From positions 80,193 to 144,192 of the IMG/VR virus record IMGVR_UViG_3300046170_000148: a stretch of 64,000 nucleotides of DNA. One strand, 5' to 3'. A program made the translations under genes and the position numbers. The number at the start of each line of letters is the position of its first letter. The stretch's first letter is position 1. Origin of the DNA: a virus. Shown here piece after piece: positions 1 through 8,592 of this stretch. The notes below the pieces were generated by a model that saw only the letters and a list, made by a program, of their open reading frames with translations, was not told the origin of the DNA and did no database searches.

Positions 1-218
1 GATGTTCCTTACGCAGGGTCGAGGGAACACTCTCTGGTCTGTTTGGATTGTAGGGTGGTTTACCTTCGGGTAAACTGAATTCCAGAGTCTTGTCATACGC
101 GCCGCGACAGACATCTCGAATGGCAGGGATATTGTTTGCTTTTAAGCAATTTAATTTTATCGGCTCTGGTAGTTTGTTGCCCAAACTGTTCCAGAATTTC
201 GAATACTTCTAATTCCAT
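1..218 (-). CDS. DUF6433-like conserved phage protein, partial, frameshifted
   Basis: The gene starts at 218 behind a good AAGAGGA ribosome site and runs off the left edge. The first frame reads MELEVFEILEQFGQQ and stops after 41 codons at 93. The next frame continues as a family-like sequence (PAIRDVCRGAYDKTLEF, then LPEGKPPYNPNRPESVPS). Removing one base from the four-T run at 140-143 joins them. From memory this resembles the DUF6433 family of T4-like phages, whose function is unknown. The break is probably a sequencing error. Confidence 0.6.
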
Positions 219-233
219 TAGAATCCTCTTATA

Positions 234-470
234 TTATATAGGGTTTTCAATCTCTTCATGGTGCGATTTATGCACATAATTCATAAAATATTCACGCACA
301 CCAGACGAACTATAAGAGAAGCCTGGAATGGTATGAATACTTATATAGTCATCATTTACCACCCGAAAGATTTCAAACCAGTTCTTGTCAAATCCATCTC
401 CGTCAGGATAGTCGGAGCGGGTTAAAATGAAGTCGCCTATTCGGGCGACTTCGGTGTCAAAAGGTTTCAT
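234..470 (-). CDS. Hypothetical protein, 78 aa
   Basis: Short acidic soluble protein with many aromatic residues and no signal peptide or membrane segment. Its ATG overlaps the stop of the upstream 142-residue gene by 4 bases, so the two are probably translated together from the promoter at 927-955. I do not recognise the family. Confidence 0.55.
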   Translation of the reverse strand: MKPFDTEVARIGDFILTRSDYPDGDGFDKNWFEIFRVVNDDYISIHTIPGFSYSSSGVREYFMNYVHKSHHEEIENPI

Positions 471-895
471 GCTGCAATGGCCTCCTCGCCGTTGTAGATG
501 TAACCTTTGTCAAACTTGCCTACATTGACGTTCACATAGTATGCAATGTCAAAGTAGTCAGTCATGATGTCGGTCTTGTTATACCACTCACCACGACTCG
601 TTTCACCTTTCATGGCGGTAACCAATTCGTTCAGAAAGTCAGCAGTCACTCCGCTATAGAACTTGTCAATGTGATATGTGTTGACTTGACTGTGATGACG
701 ACCATCAGTGGCAGTGTAAAAGATATCATTGCCACGAACATCTACACCTTCGAAGTTCAAAGGGCCTTCTTTCAAGGTTACAACCAAAGAACTGTGGTGA
801 TTGATGCTGATAGAACCTTTCATACCATACTTCTTGAGAACTGCCTTAATGCCAGGCGCTAACTCTTTTTTCATCTCTTGTGATACATAAGCCAT
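467..895 (-). CDS. Conserved phage protein, 142 aa, unknown function
   Basis: Starts MAYVSQEMKKELAPGIKAVL and contains SISINHHSSLVVTLKEGPLNF, a pattern I associate with conserved proteins of many tailed phages, loosely like the large-polyvalent-protein-associated domains. It looks globular, with no membrane segment. A consensus sigma70-type promoter (927-955) and a GAGAGAGGAAAC ribosome site precede the ATG, suggesting early expression. The function is unknown. Confidence 0.6.
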   Translation of the reverse strand: MAYVSQEMKKELAPGIKAVLKKYGMKGSISINHHSSLVVTLKEGPLNFEGVDVRGNDIFYTATDGRHHSQVNTYHIDKFYSGVTADFLNELVTAMKGETSRGEWYNKTDIMTDYFDIAYYVNVNVGKFDKGYIYNGEEAIAA

Positions 896-926
896 AGTTT
901 GTTTCCTCTCTCTTAACTATACTATT

Positions 927-955
927 ATATTACGACATCCCGCAAAGAATGTCAA
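927..955 (-). promoter_or_regulatory. Early sigma70-type promoter
   Basis: On the minus strand: TTGACA, 17-base spacer, TAATAT, about 30 bases before the ATG at 895. Confidence 0.8.
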
Positions 956-1194
956 GCAAAAAGTGCCAAATATTCAGGATTATTTGTTTCTAAAGTAACA
1001 AACGGCCCGAAGTATGATTCGAAGGCAACCAACAGGTGATTGTAGTCACCCGCCTGTAAGTCTTCCATGACTTCATCTTTATTGTAATCAAGTTCCCGAC
1101 ACAGATTAGATGCAGCACCTAGAAGGACAAACGCATTGCCTTCGGGGCCATCTAGGTTGAGAACATATCCAGTATCATTGTTTTGACGTATCAT
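952..1194 (-). CDS. Hypothetical protein, 80 aa
   Basis: I chose the internal ATG at 1194 (MIRQNNDTGYVLNLDGPEGN) because the longer in-frame extension overlaps the upstream gene and looks like out-of-frame sequence. The protein is small and acidic, with LGAASNLCRELDYNKDEVMED in its middle. It resembles short conserved proteins of T4-like marine phages of unknown function. Its stop overlaps the downstream promoter. Confidence 0.55.
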   Translation of the reverse strand: MIRQNNDTGYVLNLDGPEGNAFVLLGAASNLCRELDYNKDEVMEDLQAGDYNHLLVAFESYFGPFVTLETNNPEYLALFA

Positions 1195-1195
1195 A

Positions 1196-1472
1196 TTAAG
1201 CCTCTGCTTTCCAATTGTAAAGATTGATATCAAACTCTTCCATAAGAATACCAGCGATAATCTCACGGTCAACGGTGTCACCACCGCCCCACCGATGTTC
1301 GCCATCGATAAAGAACTCTTCATCGCCGCGCATCAGATAGATGTTGATGGCTTCCATGATTTGTTCACGATTCGCATGACCACTCTCACCATACAGCTTG
1401 ACCTTCACCGTAGAACATCTCACAGTAGTCTGCGAAGTTCTGTTTCTCTTTAAAAGTAATTTCCGTAATCAT
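1196..1472 (-). CDS. Conserved small phage protein, frameshifted
   Basis: A first frame starts at 1472 behind AAGGAACTAGAA and reads MITEITFKEKQNFADYCEMF, then hits TGA. The next frame carries ESGHANREQIMEAINIYL and GGDTVDREIIAGILMEEF. The span is 277 bases, one more than a multiple of three, so a single extra base near 1385-1400 would give one 91-residue protein. The order (FYGE, then EA..IYL, then DTVDRE) fits a small protein family of marine T4-like phages with no assigned function. Confidence 0.5.
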
Positions 1473-1503
1473 TTCTAGTTCCTTTCAACTCAACTTATAC
1501 TTT

Positions 1504-1532
1504 ATATTACAACAAGTATCAGGAATTGTCAA
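1504..1532 (-). promoter_or_regulatory. Early sigma70-type promoter
   Basis: Minus strand TTGACA, 17-base spacer, TAATAT, 32 bases before the ATG at 1472. It overlaps the stop of the upstream ligase-like gene. Confidence 0.8.
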
Positions 1533-2491
1533 GCACTATTTTCAAATAAAATGTTTTTTTCTGCTTCCCAATAATCGTGGAAATCTCCCCGTTCTTCGGG
1601 TGTCATAATCCTTACGGTCTCAAGAAAGTCATCATCACCCATCAATTCAAACAGATTACTCATACTATCAGGGCCATCTGTATACATTGCATTGACCTCA
1701 TATCGTTTCATCTTGCGTATCGTTCTACGAACAAGCACCTTTACTCTATCACCATATAGTTTAGGTGACGGCGTTAAGAGATAAACCAATCTCTTTGAGT
1801 TCATCAGTGCGGGTAGGATACCTTTTTGTAGAATGTCACGGTGGTGGAGTGATGTGCTGAACCCAAACACCTCATCCTTTGGAAAGTCTTTCAGTCCAGA
1901 CAGAAGTTCTTGATGGGTGACATCTCCGAATTTAGGTTCGTCGGAATCCAGATTATAGTTCACTACGATTGCAATGTCCTCTTTATCGACCCGCCACGGT
2001 TGGATATCATCTGTCGGCATACCCCTGACACCCTCATACGATGAAGTGAACCCAGTCTTTCCAAGAGCCTCAAATGCTTTTCTCCAATACGGAAACAACT
2101 CATAATTTATGTCCTCATCATATATCGTATGTTGGACAAAGTGACGATTGGTGTTGAACTTGGTTGTCCAGTTGGTGATATTGTCAATGACCCTATCACT
2201 TCTCTTTACAAAATCATCTGCGCCATCATGCATGTATTCATCATTTGTAATATCCCAGAGAAAGTTGTCCCATATGAATAACGGTAGTCCCAGTTCAAGA
2301 CATGCGATATAGGATGCGATATACGATATACCATCAGCCGGAAGGTTGAGACATACGACATCACCCTTCTCCATACCCTTTGATAAAAAGAAACGTTTGT
2401 GTTGGTTGATAACAAGACACAGGTTCTCATAATCGACATCATCGATTAGAAGGTCTTTTCGAATAATCTCACGACTTATTATTGCGTTCAT
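1529..2491 (-). CDS. Degenerate AMP-binding (acyl-adenylate ligase-like) protein
   Basis: 320 residues. The N-terminal part (KGMEKGDVVCLNLPADG, then SYIACLELGLPLFIWD) parallels the upstream ligase (SGVEKGDKITISLMQVDD, then IIACAELGLVLFLLD), so the two are paralogues of the AMP-binding-enzyme N-domain. Where the active paralogue has SSTSGTTKPSRP, this one has NYNLDSDEPKFGDVTH, so the phosphate-binding loop is lost. It is probably a non-catalytic partner. It starts inside the 3' end of the upstream gene (23-base overlap), which supports co-translation. Confidence 0.5.
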   Translation of the reverse strand: MNAIISREIIRKDLLIDDVDYENLCLVINQHKRFFLSKGMEKGDVVCLNLPADGISYIASYIACLELGLPLFIWDNFLWDITNDEYMHDGADDFVKRSDRVIDNITNWTTKFNTNRHFVQHTIYDEDINYELFPYWRKAFEALGKTGFTSSYEGVRGMPTDDIQPWRVDKEDIAIVVNYNLDSDEPKFGDVTHQELLSGLKDFPKDEVFGFSTSLHHRDILQKGILPALMNSKRLVYLLTPSPKLYGDRVKVLVRRTIRKMKRYEVNAMYTDGPDSMSNLFELMGDDDFLETVRIMTPEERGDFHDYWEAEKNILFENSA

Positions 2492-3708
2492 TTAGATATC
2501 CGCGAAGTTGTTCAAAATTTATCTTTGTATCTTGAAAGAAAGGTTCGAGGTCAACATCATCTGGGACTTCAGGCAAGTCTCGTGGTTCGATAAAGAACTG
2601 ACCATCGAATGTCAAATCGTCCTCGATATATCTTGGTTCGTCCCAGAGTTCACACCGAACTTCTTTACCATCAAACTGATAAAAGTCATCTGCCAATACA
2701 CCTAGACCATTCTCTTTGACTACACTGTCCTTATCAACAAAATTTATCAATAGTGGGATTGCAGTATCGATAGACCCGTAGTGTGAATGAAACTTCACAT
2801 TATATTCTCGTGCGAAGTCTACAAACTGCTTCATCAAGGGCGAACCCACACATATTGATATTCAACGTTCTTGTAAAAGGTTCACTAAACATCTGTAAAA
2901 ATAGTTCTAAGGATTCTTTATTAGGAATCATAATATGAGAGGGGTTTGTCCACACAAATGTCGAAAACTGAATATAATGTATATACTCAGACTTCATCTC
3001 ACCTAATGCAAACGTAGTGTGATACTTTGCAATCATCAATGAGGGAATTAGAGATGTCAACATTGAGGATGCATGATGTAAGTTTCTGCTATGACCGATA
3101 GCTGAAGTTTCGTCGAAATCGAAAACATTTACGTTTCTTTTCGATATTTCCATAACCTCTCTATGTGAGAACACGATAGGTCTCGATGGTTTTGTAGTCC
3201 CACTTGTAGAACTTAGTAATAGTGGGTCGGTATCTTCCACTGTCCACCATGAGGGTTGAGTATCTACTACAACATTAACGTCCATATCAAGGATATCAAT
3301 TTGTTGACCACAGTATCGGTCTAGTAATTTTCCGTGTAACCCATCATAAGTTATTCTACCAGAATCTCCTTGAGAGATATACCACTGTGTTGGGCCATGT
3401 AATGCGACCTTCGTATATGGGAGAGACTCTTCTGTGGCGGGAGAATCCAATAGGAATAGAACAAGTCCAAGTTCCGCACATGCAATGATTGACGCGACAT
3501 GTAAATCATCAACTTGCATGAGGGAGATTGTAATCTTGTCTCCCTTTTCCACACCACTTTTGATAAGTTTGTTCTTTATGCGATTAACCTGTCTCACAAG
3601 ATAGTCTTTATCGTGTGTTCGATTTGGGTCAGTAACCCACTCTAGGCCATCTCTCAGAACATCACGATTTAAGATGTTTGGAATGGATTTTACAGCCGAT
3701 GAACTCAT
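2469..3708 (-). CDS. AMP-forming acyl-CoA synthetase / adenylate ligase-like protein, frameshifted
   Basis: Frame one (3708 to about 2850) carries the adenylation core motif LLSSTSGTTKPSRPIVFSH. It ends at INMCG, and the next frame continues SPLMKQFVDFAREYNVKFHS then HYGSIDTAIP, the expected YGxTE-like motif. Removing one base of the CCC run at 2845-2847 joins them into about 412 residues. That is shorter than usual (500-600), and no C-terminal lid domain with its catalytic lysine is visible. It could activate a carboxylate as an acyl-AMP. The substrate is unknown. Confidence 0.6.
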
Positions 3709-4068
3709 TGTAATAATCGTCTCTCAATAACACATCGTGTTCGAACTGGAGTTTTCGCCTCGTAGTAGGAACACTCACCTTTGGTATAACACAGGCGGAG
3801 TATCTCACGCTCAAAGGTTACACCCTTCTTCAATCAACAGTTGCACCTCTTTGGATGAACCGTAGTAGTCTCTCCAATCAGACTGAACGCGAGTTCTCAC
3901 TCTGCGTTTTCTTGTTTTGGTAACAGGAAGAATCTTCGGTTTCCAGAAGAATTTCTTACCGATATACTTCTTCCCGTTCTTCAAATTCACAATGCAGTAG
4001 ACGAACCCCTGATATTCTTCGAGGAGTTCGTCTTCTGGTTCAAATGGTTTACCTTGATACGTCCACAT
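3662..4068 (-). CDS. GIY-YIG-like endonuclease-domain protein, two frameshifts
   Basis: Starts MWTYQGKPFEPEDELLEEYQ, then GFVYCIVN and KKYIGKKFFWKPKI, the GIY-YIG type core, followed by SDWRDYYGSSKEV. The visible frame stops early. Removing one base of the CCC at 3823-3825 and one of the TTTT at 3752-3755 restores TFEREILRLCYTKGECSYYE and a tail ending YYNEFIGCKIHSKHLKS. The restored protein is 134 residues, typical of the family in T4-like marine phages. Its end overlaps the ligase start by 47 bases. Confidence 0.65.
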
Positions 4069-4082
4069 GGATGTATATAGGG

Positions 4083-4199
4083 TTAAGATAAAGCAGACCC
4101 ACACATGGGGCAGAACGAAGGTTCTTCTTCACTGTCGAAGACTAGAACTTCGGTTCGATGGTCACATACTTCACATTCAAGGTCATATGTCTCATCCAC
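4083..4199 (-). CDS. Mini zinc-ribbon protein, 38 aa
   Basis: Reads from a GTG that shares its first base with the nrdB stop (TAGTG). Two CxxC pairs, CEVC near residue 9 and CPMC near residue 30, form a complete zinc ribbon. Similar mini-ribbons occur next to nrd genes in marine T4-like phages. Translation is probably coupled to nrdB. The role is unknown. Confidence 0.6.
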   Translation of the reverse strand: MDETYDLECEVCDHRTEVLVFDSEEEPSFCPMCGSALS

Positions 4200-5159
4200 T
4201 ATGCTACTTCGTCCCAGCCCCAGTCACCTTCCATACCATTCACGGAATATTCGGTAACACGTTTCTCGAAGAAGTTGTCATGTGATGCGCCATTTAGAAC
4301 CCAGTCCAACCACGGCAGTGGATTGTCCTTGACACCAAACTTTGCTTTCATACCAAGTTGTAACAGACGGCGGTCTGCAATGTGACGGATGTATTGTTTC
4401 ACATCTTCTTCGGTCAGACCTTCCATCTCCATACCATCAAATGCAAGTTTGATGAAACGGTCTTCAAGTTTGACCACATCTTTTGCCATTTGATAGATTT
4501 TAGATTTCAGTTCGTCATTGACGATACGAGGGTGTTCTTCACAGAACTCACGGAACAGTTTTGCATTACCTTGAACGTGTAGAGTCTCGTCACGAATAGA
4601 CCACTCAACGATTGTTCCCATACCCTTCATCTTACCATAGCGTTGGAAGTTCAACAGCATCACAAACGATGCGAACACTGACAGACCTTCGTTGAATACA
4701 GACTGTGCGAGGGCCCAATGCCAGACCCGTATGACTATTGATGTCACCCTGTTTCATGAAGTCAATCTTGTCGGACATCTCTTTGTATTCGAGGAACATA
4801 TGAAAGTCCTCATCAGGCAGACCGAGCGTGTCATTCAACAATGCATATGCACGTTGGTGAACGGCTTCACGTCCTGCAAACGATGATAACATGTTACGGA
4901 CTTCATTGTTCTTGAACTTTGGAATCAGAAGTTCGTGGTAGTTCTCACCAACCTGAACATCCGATTGTGTAAACAGACGGAGAACCTGTGTGATAAAGTT
5001 CTTCTCTGGTTCACTTAGTTTGGTTTTCCAGTCCTGAACGTCTTCGCTCAGTTCTGCTTCATCTTCTACCCAGTGAATTTCTTCATGTTTCTTTGACAGG
5101 TCTACTGCCCACGGGTAGAGAAATGGTCGATATGTTTTTGAAAAATCTAGTAGTGACAT
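4199..5159 (-). CDS. nrdB: Ribonucleotide reductase class Ia small subunit, frameshifted
   Basis: Carries the di-iron tyrosyl-radical subunit that works with NrdA to make deoxynucleotides. Frame one has the ligand region NFITQVLRLFTQSDVQVGEN and AGREAVHQRAYALL, then GDINSHTGLAL. Frame two continues ALAQSVFNEGLSVFASFVML and EWSIRDETLHVQGN. Removing one base of the CCC at 4714-4716 gives a continuous 319-residue protein, a normal phage NrdB length. It lies 3 bases from nrdA and is co-transcribed with it. The break is almost certainly not biological. Confidence 0.85.
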
Positions 5160-5162
5160 TTG

Positions 5163-7151
5163 TTATCCTTCGCAAGCACGACATTCATCATCGTCTTCAT
5201 TTGTTTCTAGTGGTTGATTTAGGTGTTCCATAAGTTCATCATAACCCCCAATATATTCACCTTCGATGTAAATCTGTGGGACAGTTTTAACGTCTCGACC
5301 AGTCACTTCACGGGCAGTCTTGCCAATTTCCTTTAGGTCGATGTAGTCAAAAGGAATACCACGCAAGCGGAGTTCTTCCTTTGCCATAGAACAGAATGGA
5401 CAGTCTGATTTACCATACACGATAGTTCTCATGTCACCAGCAAGGGCAACACGTTCTACTTTCTCAGAGACGTTCTCTGCGCGTTGTTTGGCTTCGGTGC
5501 GTAGGTAGTAGAGACCTTTCAATCCTTTCGCCCATGCACTATAGTGAACCCTGTTTACATAAGACTTCTCCGCACCAGACGGGAAGAACAGGTTCACAGA
5601 CTGACCTTGACAGATAAACTCTTGACGTTCTGCGGCGTGTTGAACCACCCACATCTGGTCGAGTTCGTCTGCGGTCTTGTAGATTGCCTTCTCACCTTCG
5701 GTAAGGAAAGGCAAATGTTGAACAGAACCCTTCTTGGTAATAATAGATGTCCAAGTTGATTCGTTGTTCTCACCCTTCTCAGTCAGAAGTTCATCGAGGT
5801 ATTTGTTCTTTACCAAGAATGAACCCGCACGAGTTCGATGGGTGTATGCGTTTGCCTTCAATGGTTCGATAGAAGGACTTGTTGATAGAATTATTCCGCT
5901 GGAAGCGTTGGGCGCGATGGCAAGCAAGTGCGAGTTGCGTCTTCCAGACCCAATACCATCAGGATATTCGCCACGCTCTTCGGCAAGGAGTTCAGTCTCT
6001 GCAACTGCTTCTGACTTAATGTGGTCGAACACTGTTCGATTAATTTCTCTGGCTGCTTCTGATTCCCAGGCGACTCCGTGTTTTTGGAGGAGGCTGTGGA
6101 ATCCCATTGCTCCGAGTCCGATTGAGCGTTCTCGTTCTGCACTGTATTTGGCCCGTGAGATTGTGTCTGGTGCTTCGTCGATAAAGAACTGCAAGACATT
6201 ATCAAGCATCCGCACAATGTCACGAACAATAGTCGTATCTTTCCATTCATCGTAGTATTCTAAATTCAGAGATGATAAGCAACACACCGCAGTTCTGTCT
6301 GCGTCTGTTGGTAGATGAATCTCATTACACAGGTTTGACCCGTGAATCTTTAGTCCTTTATCTTTTAACGGTTGTGGCAACGCACTGTTTGCCGTATCTA
6401 TAAAGTTAAGATAAGGTTCACCTGTTCGGAAACGAATCTCAAGGAGACGTTCCCATAACTTACGGGCGTTGACCGTATCTTTTACTTCATTGTTTTTTGG
6501 GTCACGAAGGTCAAAGTCTTTGTCTTCTCTGACACACTCCATGAACTCATCAGTTATATTTATAGCGTTATGAAGGTTCAATGCCTTTCTTTGCACATCA
6601 CCTGTAGGAATTCTCATGTTCATAAATTCTACAACGTCAGGATGTGAAATGTCCATGTATGCTGCATACGAACCCTTGCGTGTCTTACCCTGACGGTAAG
6701 CAATCATATCCGCATCTACAGTATGCAGAAATGGGATAGGGCCTGGAGCGATGTCACTGACCGTTCGCACACTAGACCAATGTCCGCCAACACCGCCACC
6801 GTAAACAGAAAGCCAACGAAGCTCAGAAGAGTGGCTAATAAGACCCTCAAGAGTATCGGGGACATATGTAAGGAAACAAGAGATAGGCATCCCTTTGTCT
6901 TTTTTCTCTCCGTTGGGAGCGTTAGATAATACTGGAGAAGCAAACATAAAATACTTGTTGCTAACATAATCATAAAGACGTTGTGCGAGTGCATCGTCCA
7001 TGTCCTCTCTATAACGTGACCATGCTTTGGCAGCACGGGCAAATCCTTCTTGGGGGGTCTTCTCATAATCTAGTAGGTAGAAATCTTTAAGCATACCTAC
7101 TGCATATTCGGCGAGTAGGTCATCTTTCTTACGGTCAATTTTAACGGGCAT
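5163..7151 (-). CDS. nrdA: Ribonucleotide reductase large subunit with inserted glutaredoxin
   Basis: 662 residues. The catalytic barrel includes NLCNEIHLPT, SSLNLEYYDEW, LGAMGFHSLLQKHGV and APNASSGIILSTSPSIEP. From about residue 574 a complete glutaredoxin domain begins (MRTIVYGKSDCPFCSMA, active site CPFC at 584-587, then TVPQIYIEGEYIGGYDEL). After it comes the normal NrdA redox tail ECRACEG (cysteines at 657 and 660). The reductant is thus fused between catalytic core and C-terminal thiols. Transcribed from the promoter at 7226-7254. Confidence 0.93.
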   Translation of the reverse strand: MPVKIDRKKDDLLAEYAVGMLKDFYLLDYEKTPQEGFARAAKAWSRYREDMDDALAQRLYDYVSNKYFMFASPVLSNAPNGEKKDKGMPISCFLTYVPDTLEGLISHSSELRWLSVYGGGVGGHWSSVRTVSDIAPGPIPFLHTVDADMIAYRQGKTRKGSYAAYMDISHPDVVEFMNMRIPTGDVQRKALNLHNAINITDEFMECVREDKDFDLRDPKNNEVKDTVNARKLWERLLEIRFRTGEPYLNFIDTANSALPQPLKDKGLKIHGSNLCNEIHLPTDADRTAVCCLSSLNLEYYDEWKDTTIVRDIVRMLDNVLQFFIDEAPDTISRAKYSAERERSIGLGAMGFHSLLQKHGVAWESEAAREINRTVFDHIKSEAVAETELLAEERGEYPDGIGSGRRNSHLLAIAPNASSGIILSTSPSIEPLKANAYTHRTRAGSFLVKNKYLDELLTEKGENNESTWTSIITKKGSVQHLPFLTEGEKAIYKTADELDQMWVVQHAAERQEFICQGQSVNLFFPSGAEKSYVNRVHYSAWAKGLKGLYYLRTEAKQRAENVSEKVERVALAGDMRTIVYGKSDCPFCSMAKEELRLRGIPFDYIDLKEIGKTAREVTGRDVKTVPQIYIEGEYIGGYDELMEHLNQPLETNEDDDECRACEG

Positions 7152-7225
7152 AGGGGGTCTTCCATAGACGATTGTTTTTCTGGGGGTAGTTATATCTATA
7201 CCCAGAAGAGTTTTCAGATTGTAGT

Positions 7226-7254
7226 ATTATACCCCATTTAGGGGGTAATGTCAA
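7226..7254 (-). promoter_or_regulatory. Early promoter for nrdA-nrdB
   Basis: Minus strand TTGACA, 17-base spacer, TATAAT. The spacer carries the inverted repeat ACCCCCTAAATGGGGT, which could be an operator or only a chance palindrome. No other repressor-like site was seen. Confidence 0.85.
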
Positions 7255-7265
7255 TCACTTTTTTA

Positions 7266-7949
7266 TTAAAAATTGTAACCTAATGAAACATAGGTGACGC
7301 TGTATTCTTCCTCGGCATCATCACTGATATAGAGGTCATTGAGTGAGAACATCAGGTTCTTGCTGACATGGTAATCGATACTGAATTGGTTCTTACTCAA
7401 CTCATGATAGTCACCATTCTCCCACAGATACTTGTTGGTGATGCTGACAGGGGAGTCAGGATGCTTGTATCGAATCCAAGTAGAGTTACGCCAGACGAGT
7501 TCTGTGTAGTCCTCAGTCCCCATCTGTGTGACAGTGAACTCATGGGACATCTTCCATCTATCGTTACGGAAGAACTTCCAACCCCAGCCAACACCAGTGT
7601 GTGGACGGAATTCACCAATGAAACGATTGGCATTATAATTGAATCCAAAGTTTGCAATACCATAAACGGTTGGTGTGAAGTTGAGAATAAACTCATACTC
7701 ACCATCTGCACGGTCAGTCAAGTCTACACCAGAAACTTGTGTCTTATAGACATTCGTTTCGGTCTCAACCTGAAAGTCTTTATCTTCAGGCTCCCACACA
7801 AACTTTTGATGAAGATTAAAACTCTTGGTGTTACTGTCTTCTACTTTGTAACCGAGTTTGACGTAGTTAGCACCTTGTGCATTTAGAGGAAATGATACAA
7901 CACATGCCGACAATAATCCTGCCAACATTAATACAACTAATTTATTCAT
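7266..7949 (-). CDS. Outer-membrane beta-barrel protein (DUF481/YdiY-like)
   Basis: 227 residues with an N-terminal signal sequence (MNKLVVLMLAGLLSACVVSF). The mature part alternates hydrophobic and polar residues, with aromatic girdles, and ends SVTYVSLGYNF, a classic outer-membrane insertion signal with terminal Phe. The pattern resembles DUF481 salt-induced outer-membrane proteins. The Cys at 16 could mark a lipoprotein, but the barrel signal is stronger. It overlaps the holin-like gene by 4 bases, so it is probably late. It may alter the host surface. Confidence 0.6.
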   Translation of the reverse strand: MNKLVVLMLAGLLSACVVSFPLNAQGANYVKLGYKVEDSNTKSFNLHQKFVWEPEDKDFQVETETNVYKTQVSGVDLTDRADGEYEFILNFTPTVYGIANFGFNYNANRFIGEFRPHTGVGWGWKFFRNDRWKMSHEFTVTQMGTEDYTELVWRNSTWIRYKHPDSPVSITNKYLWENGDYHELSKNQFSIDYHVSKNLMFSLNDLYISDDAEEEYSVTYVSLGYNF

Positions 7950-8407
7950 TTTTTACGACCCTTATCAATAGCGCGAGAACCAAACCAGAATGAGATGATT
8001 GCAGCAAAGATTGCCTTTGTATCATCGTCCCAGAGAATGTTGATTGCTTCAGAGAAGTCAGTTCCCTTCTCCATCGCTTCCATCAGAAGGGTAATTTCAA
8101 TAACAGCGAACAGTCCAAAGAATGCGTAAGTAATGACTGGTCGAACACTCTTCTGCAAACTGGCGACAAATCCAGTTCCCTTATTGATTGAAATATCATG
8201 TTCAACCAGTCTAGAATGTTCTGCGTCATCCGCTTTGGTCTCATACATTCGATACTCTTGGTCGAATCCAGCAGCCCTTAGTTCTGCCATCTTCTCCATT
8301 TTCGCGAGTTCAAATTTCTGTTCGTTCTTTGCTTTGAAATGGTCTGTGATTGCGGGAACGACTGAACCGCTAAATCCTAAGACACTACCTAATAATCCAC
8401 TTAACAT
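7946..8407 (-). CDS. Holin-like three-TM membrane protein
   Basis: 153 residues. It starts LSGLLGSVLGFSGSVVPAI (first hydrophobic segment), then a charged helical middle, then two membrane helices around SVRPVITYAFFGLFAVIEI and KAIFAAIISFWFGSRAI, ending in a basic tail. The layout fits the 3-TM holin family found in marine phages and gene transfer agents. It likely opens the inner membrane at lysis, but the SleB endolysin lies far away at 32 kb. Confidence 0.55.
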   Translation of the reverse strand: MLSGLLGSVLGFSGSVVPAITDHFKAKNEQKFELAKMEKMAELRAAGFDQEYRMYETKADDAEHSRLVEHDISINKGTGFVASLQKSVRPVITYAFFGLFAVIEITLLMEAMEKGTDFSEAINILWDDDTKAIFAAIISFWFGSRAIDKGRKK

Positions 8408-8592
8408 TATCTACTCCACTTTTTTTGACTGTCCTCACGTTTATCTATAAATCGTTTAAGGACTTCGATATCTTTCTTGCGCTTCTTCTTCATGTGAACA
8501 GGGACAATCTTTTCAGGATTATCCCCTGCGCCTGCCACTGAAGCTGTTGATGTGCTTGGCACATCTTCCATGAATTTCTTAAAGTTCTTCAT
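8407..8592 (-). CDS. Small basic protein with capsid-targeting-like N-terminus
   Basis: Started at the inner ATG (8592): MKNFKKFMEDVPSTSTASVA, followed by a lysine-rich tail. The FKKFMED start resembles the MKTYQEFIAE capsid-targeting peptide of T4 internal proteins. The ATG overlaps the upstream stop by 4 bases. The function is unknown, and the packaging idea is inference. Confidence 0.5.
   Translation of the reverse strand: MKNFKKFMEDVPSTSTASVAGAGDNPEKIVPVHMKKKRKKDIEVLKRFIDKREDSQKKWSR

Noticed and set aside
4714-4716. Programmed frameshifting to explain split nrdB, gp43, uvsX and others
   Set aside because: No common slippery site or downstream stimulator, and fourteen genes are affected; an extra homopolymer base is simpler.
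5734-6255. 173-codon plus-strand open frame inside nrdA
   Set aside because: Antisense shadow of a well-supported NrdA coding frame.
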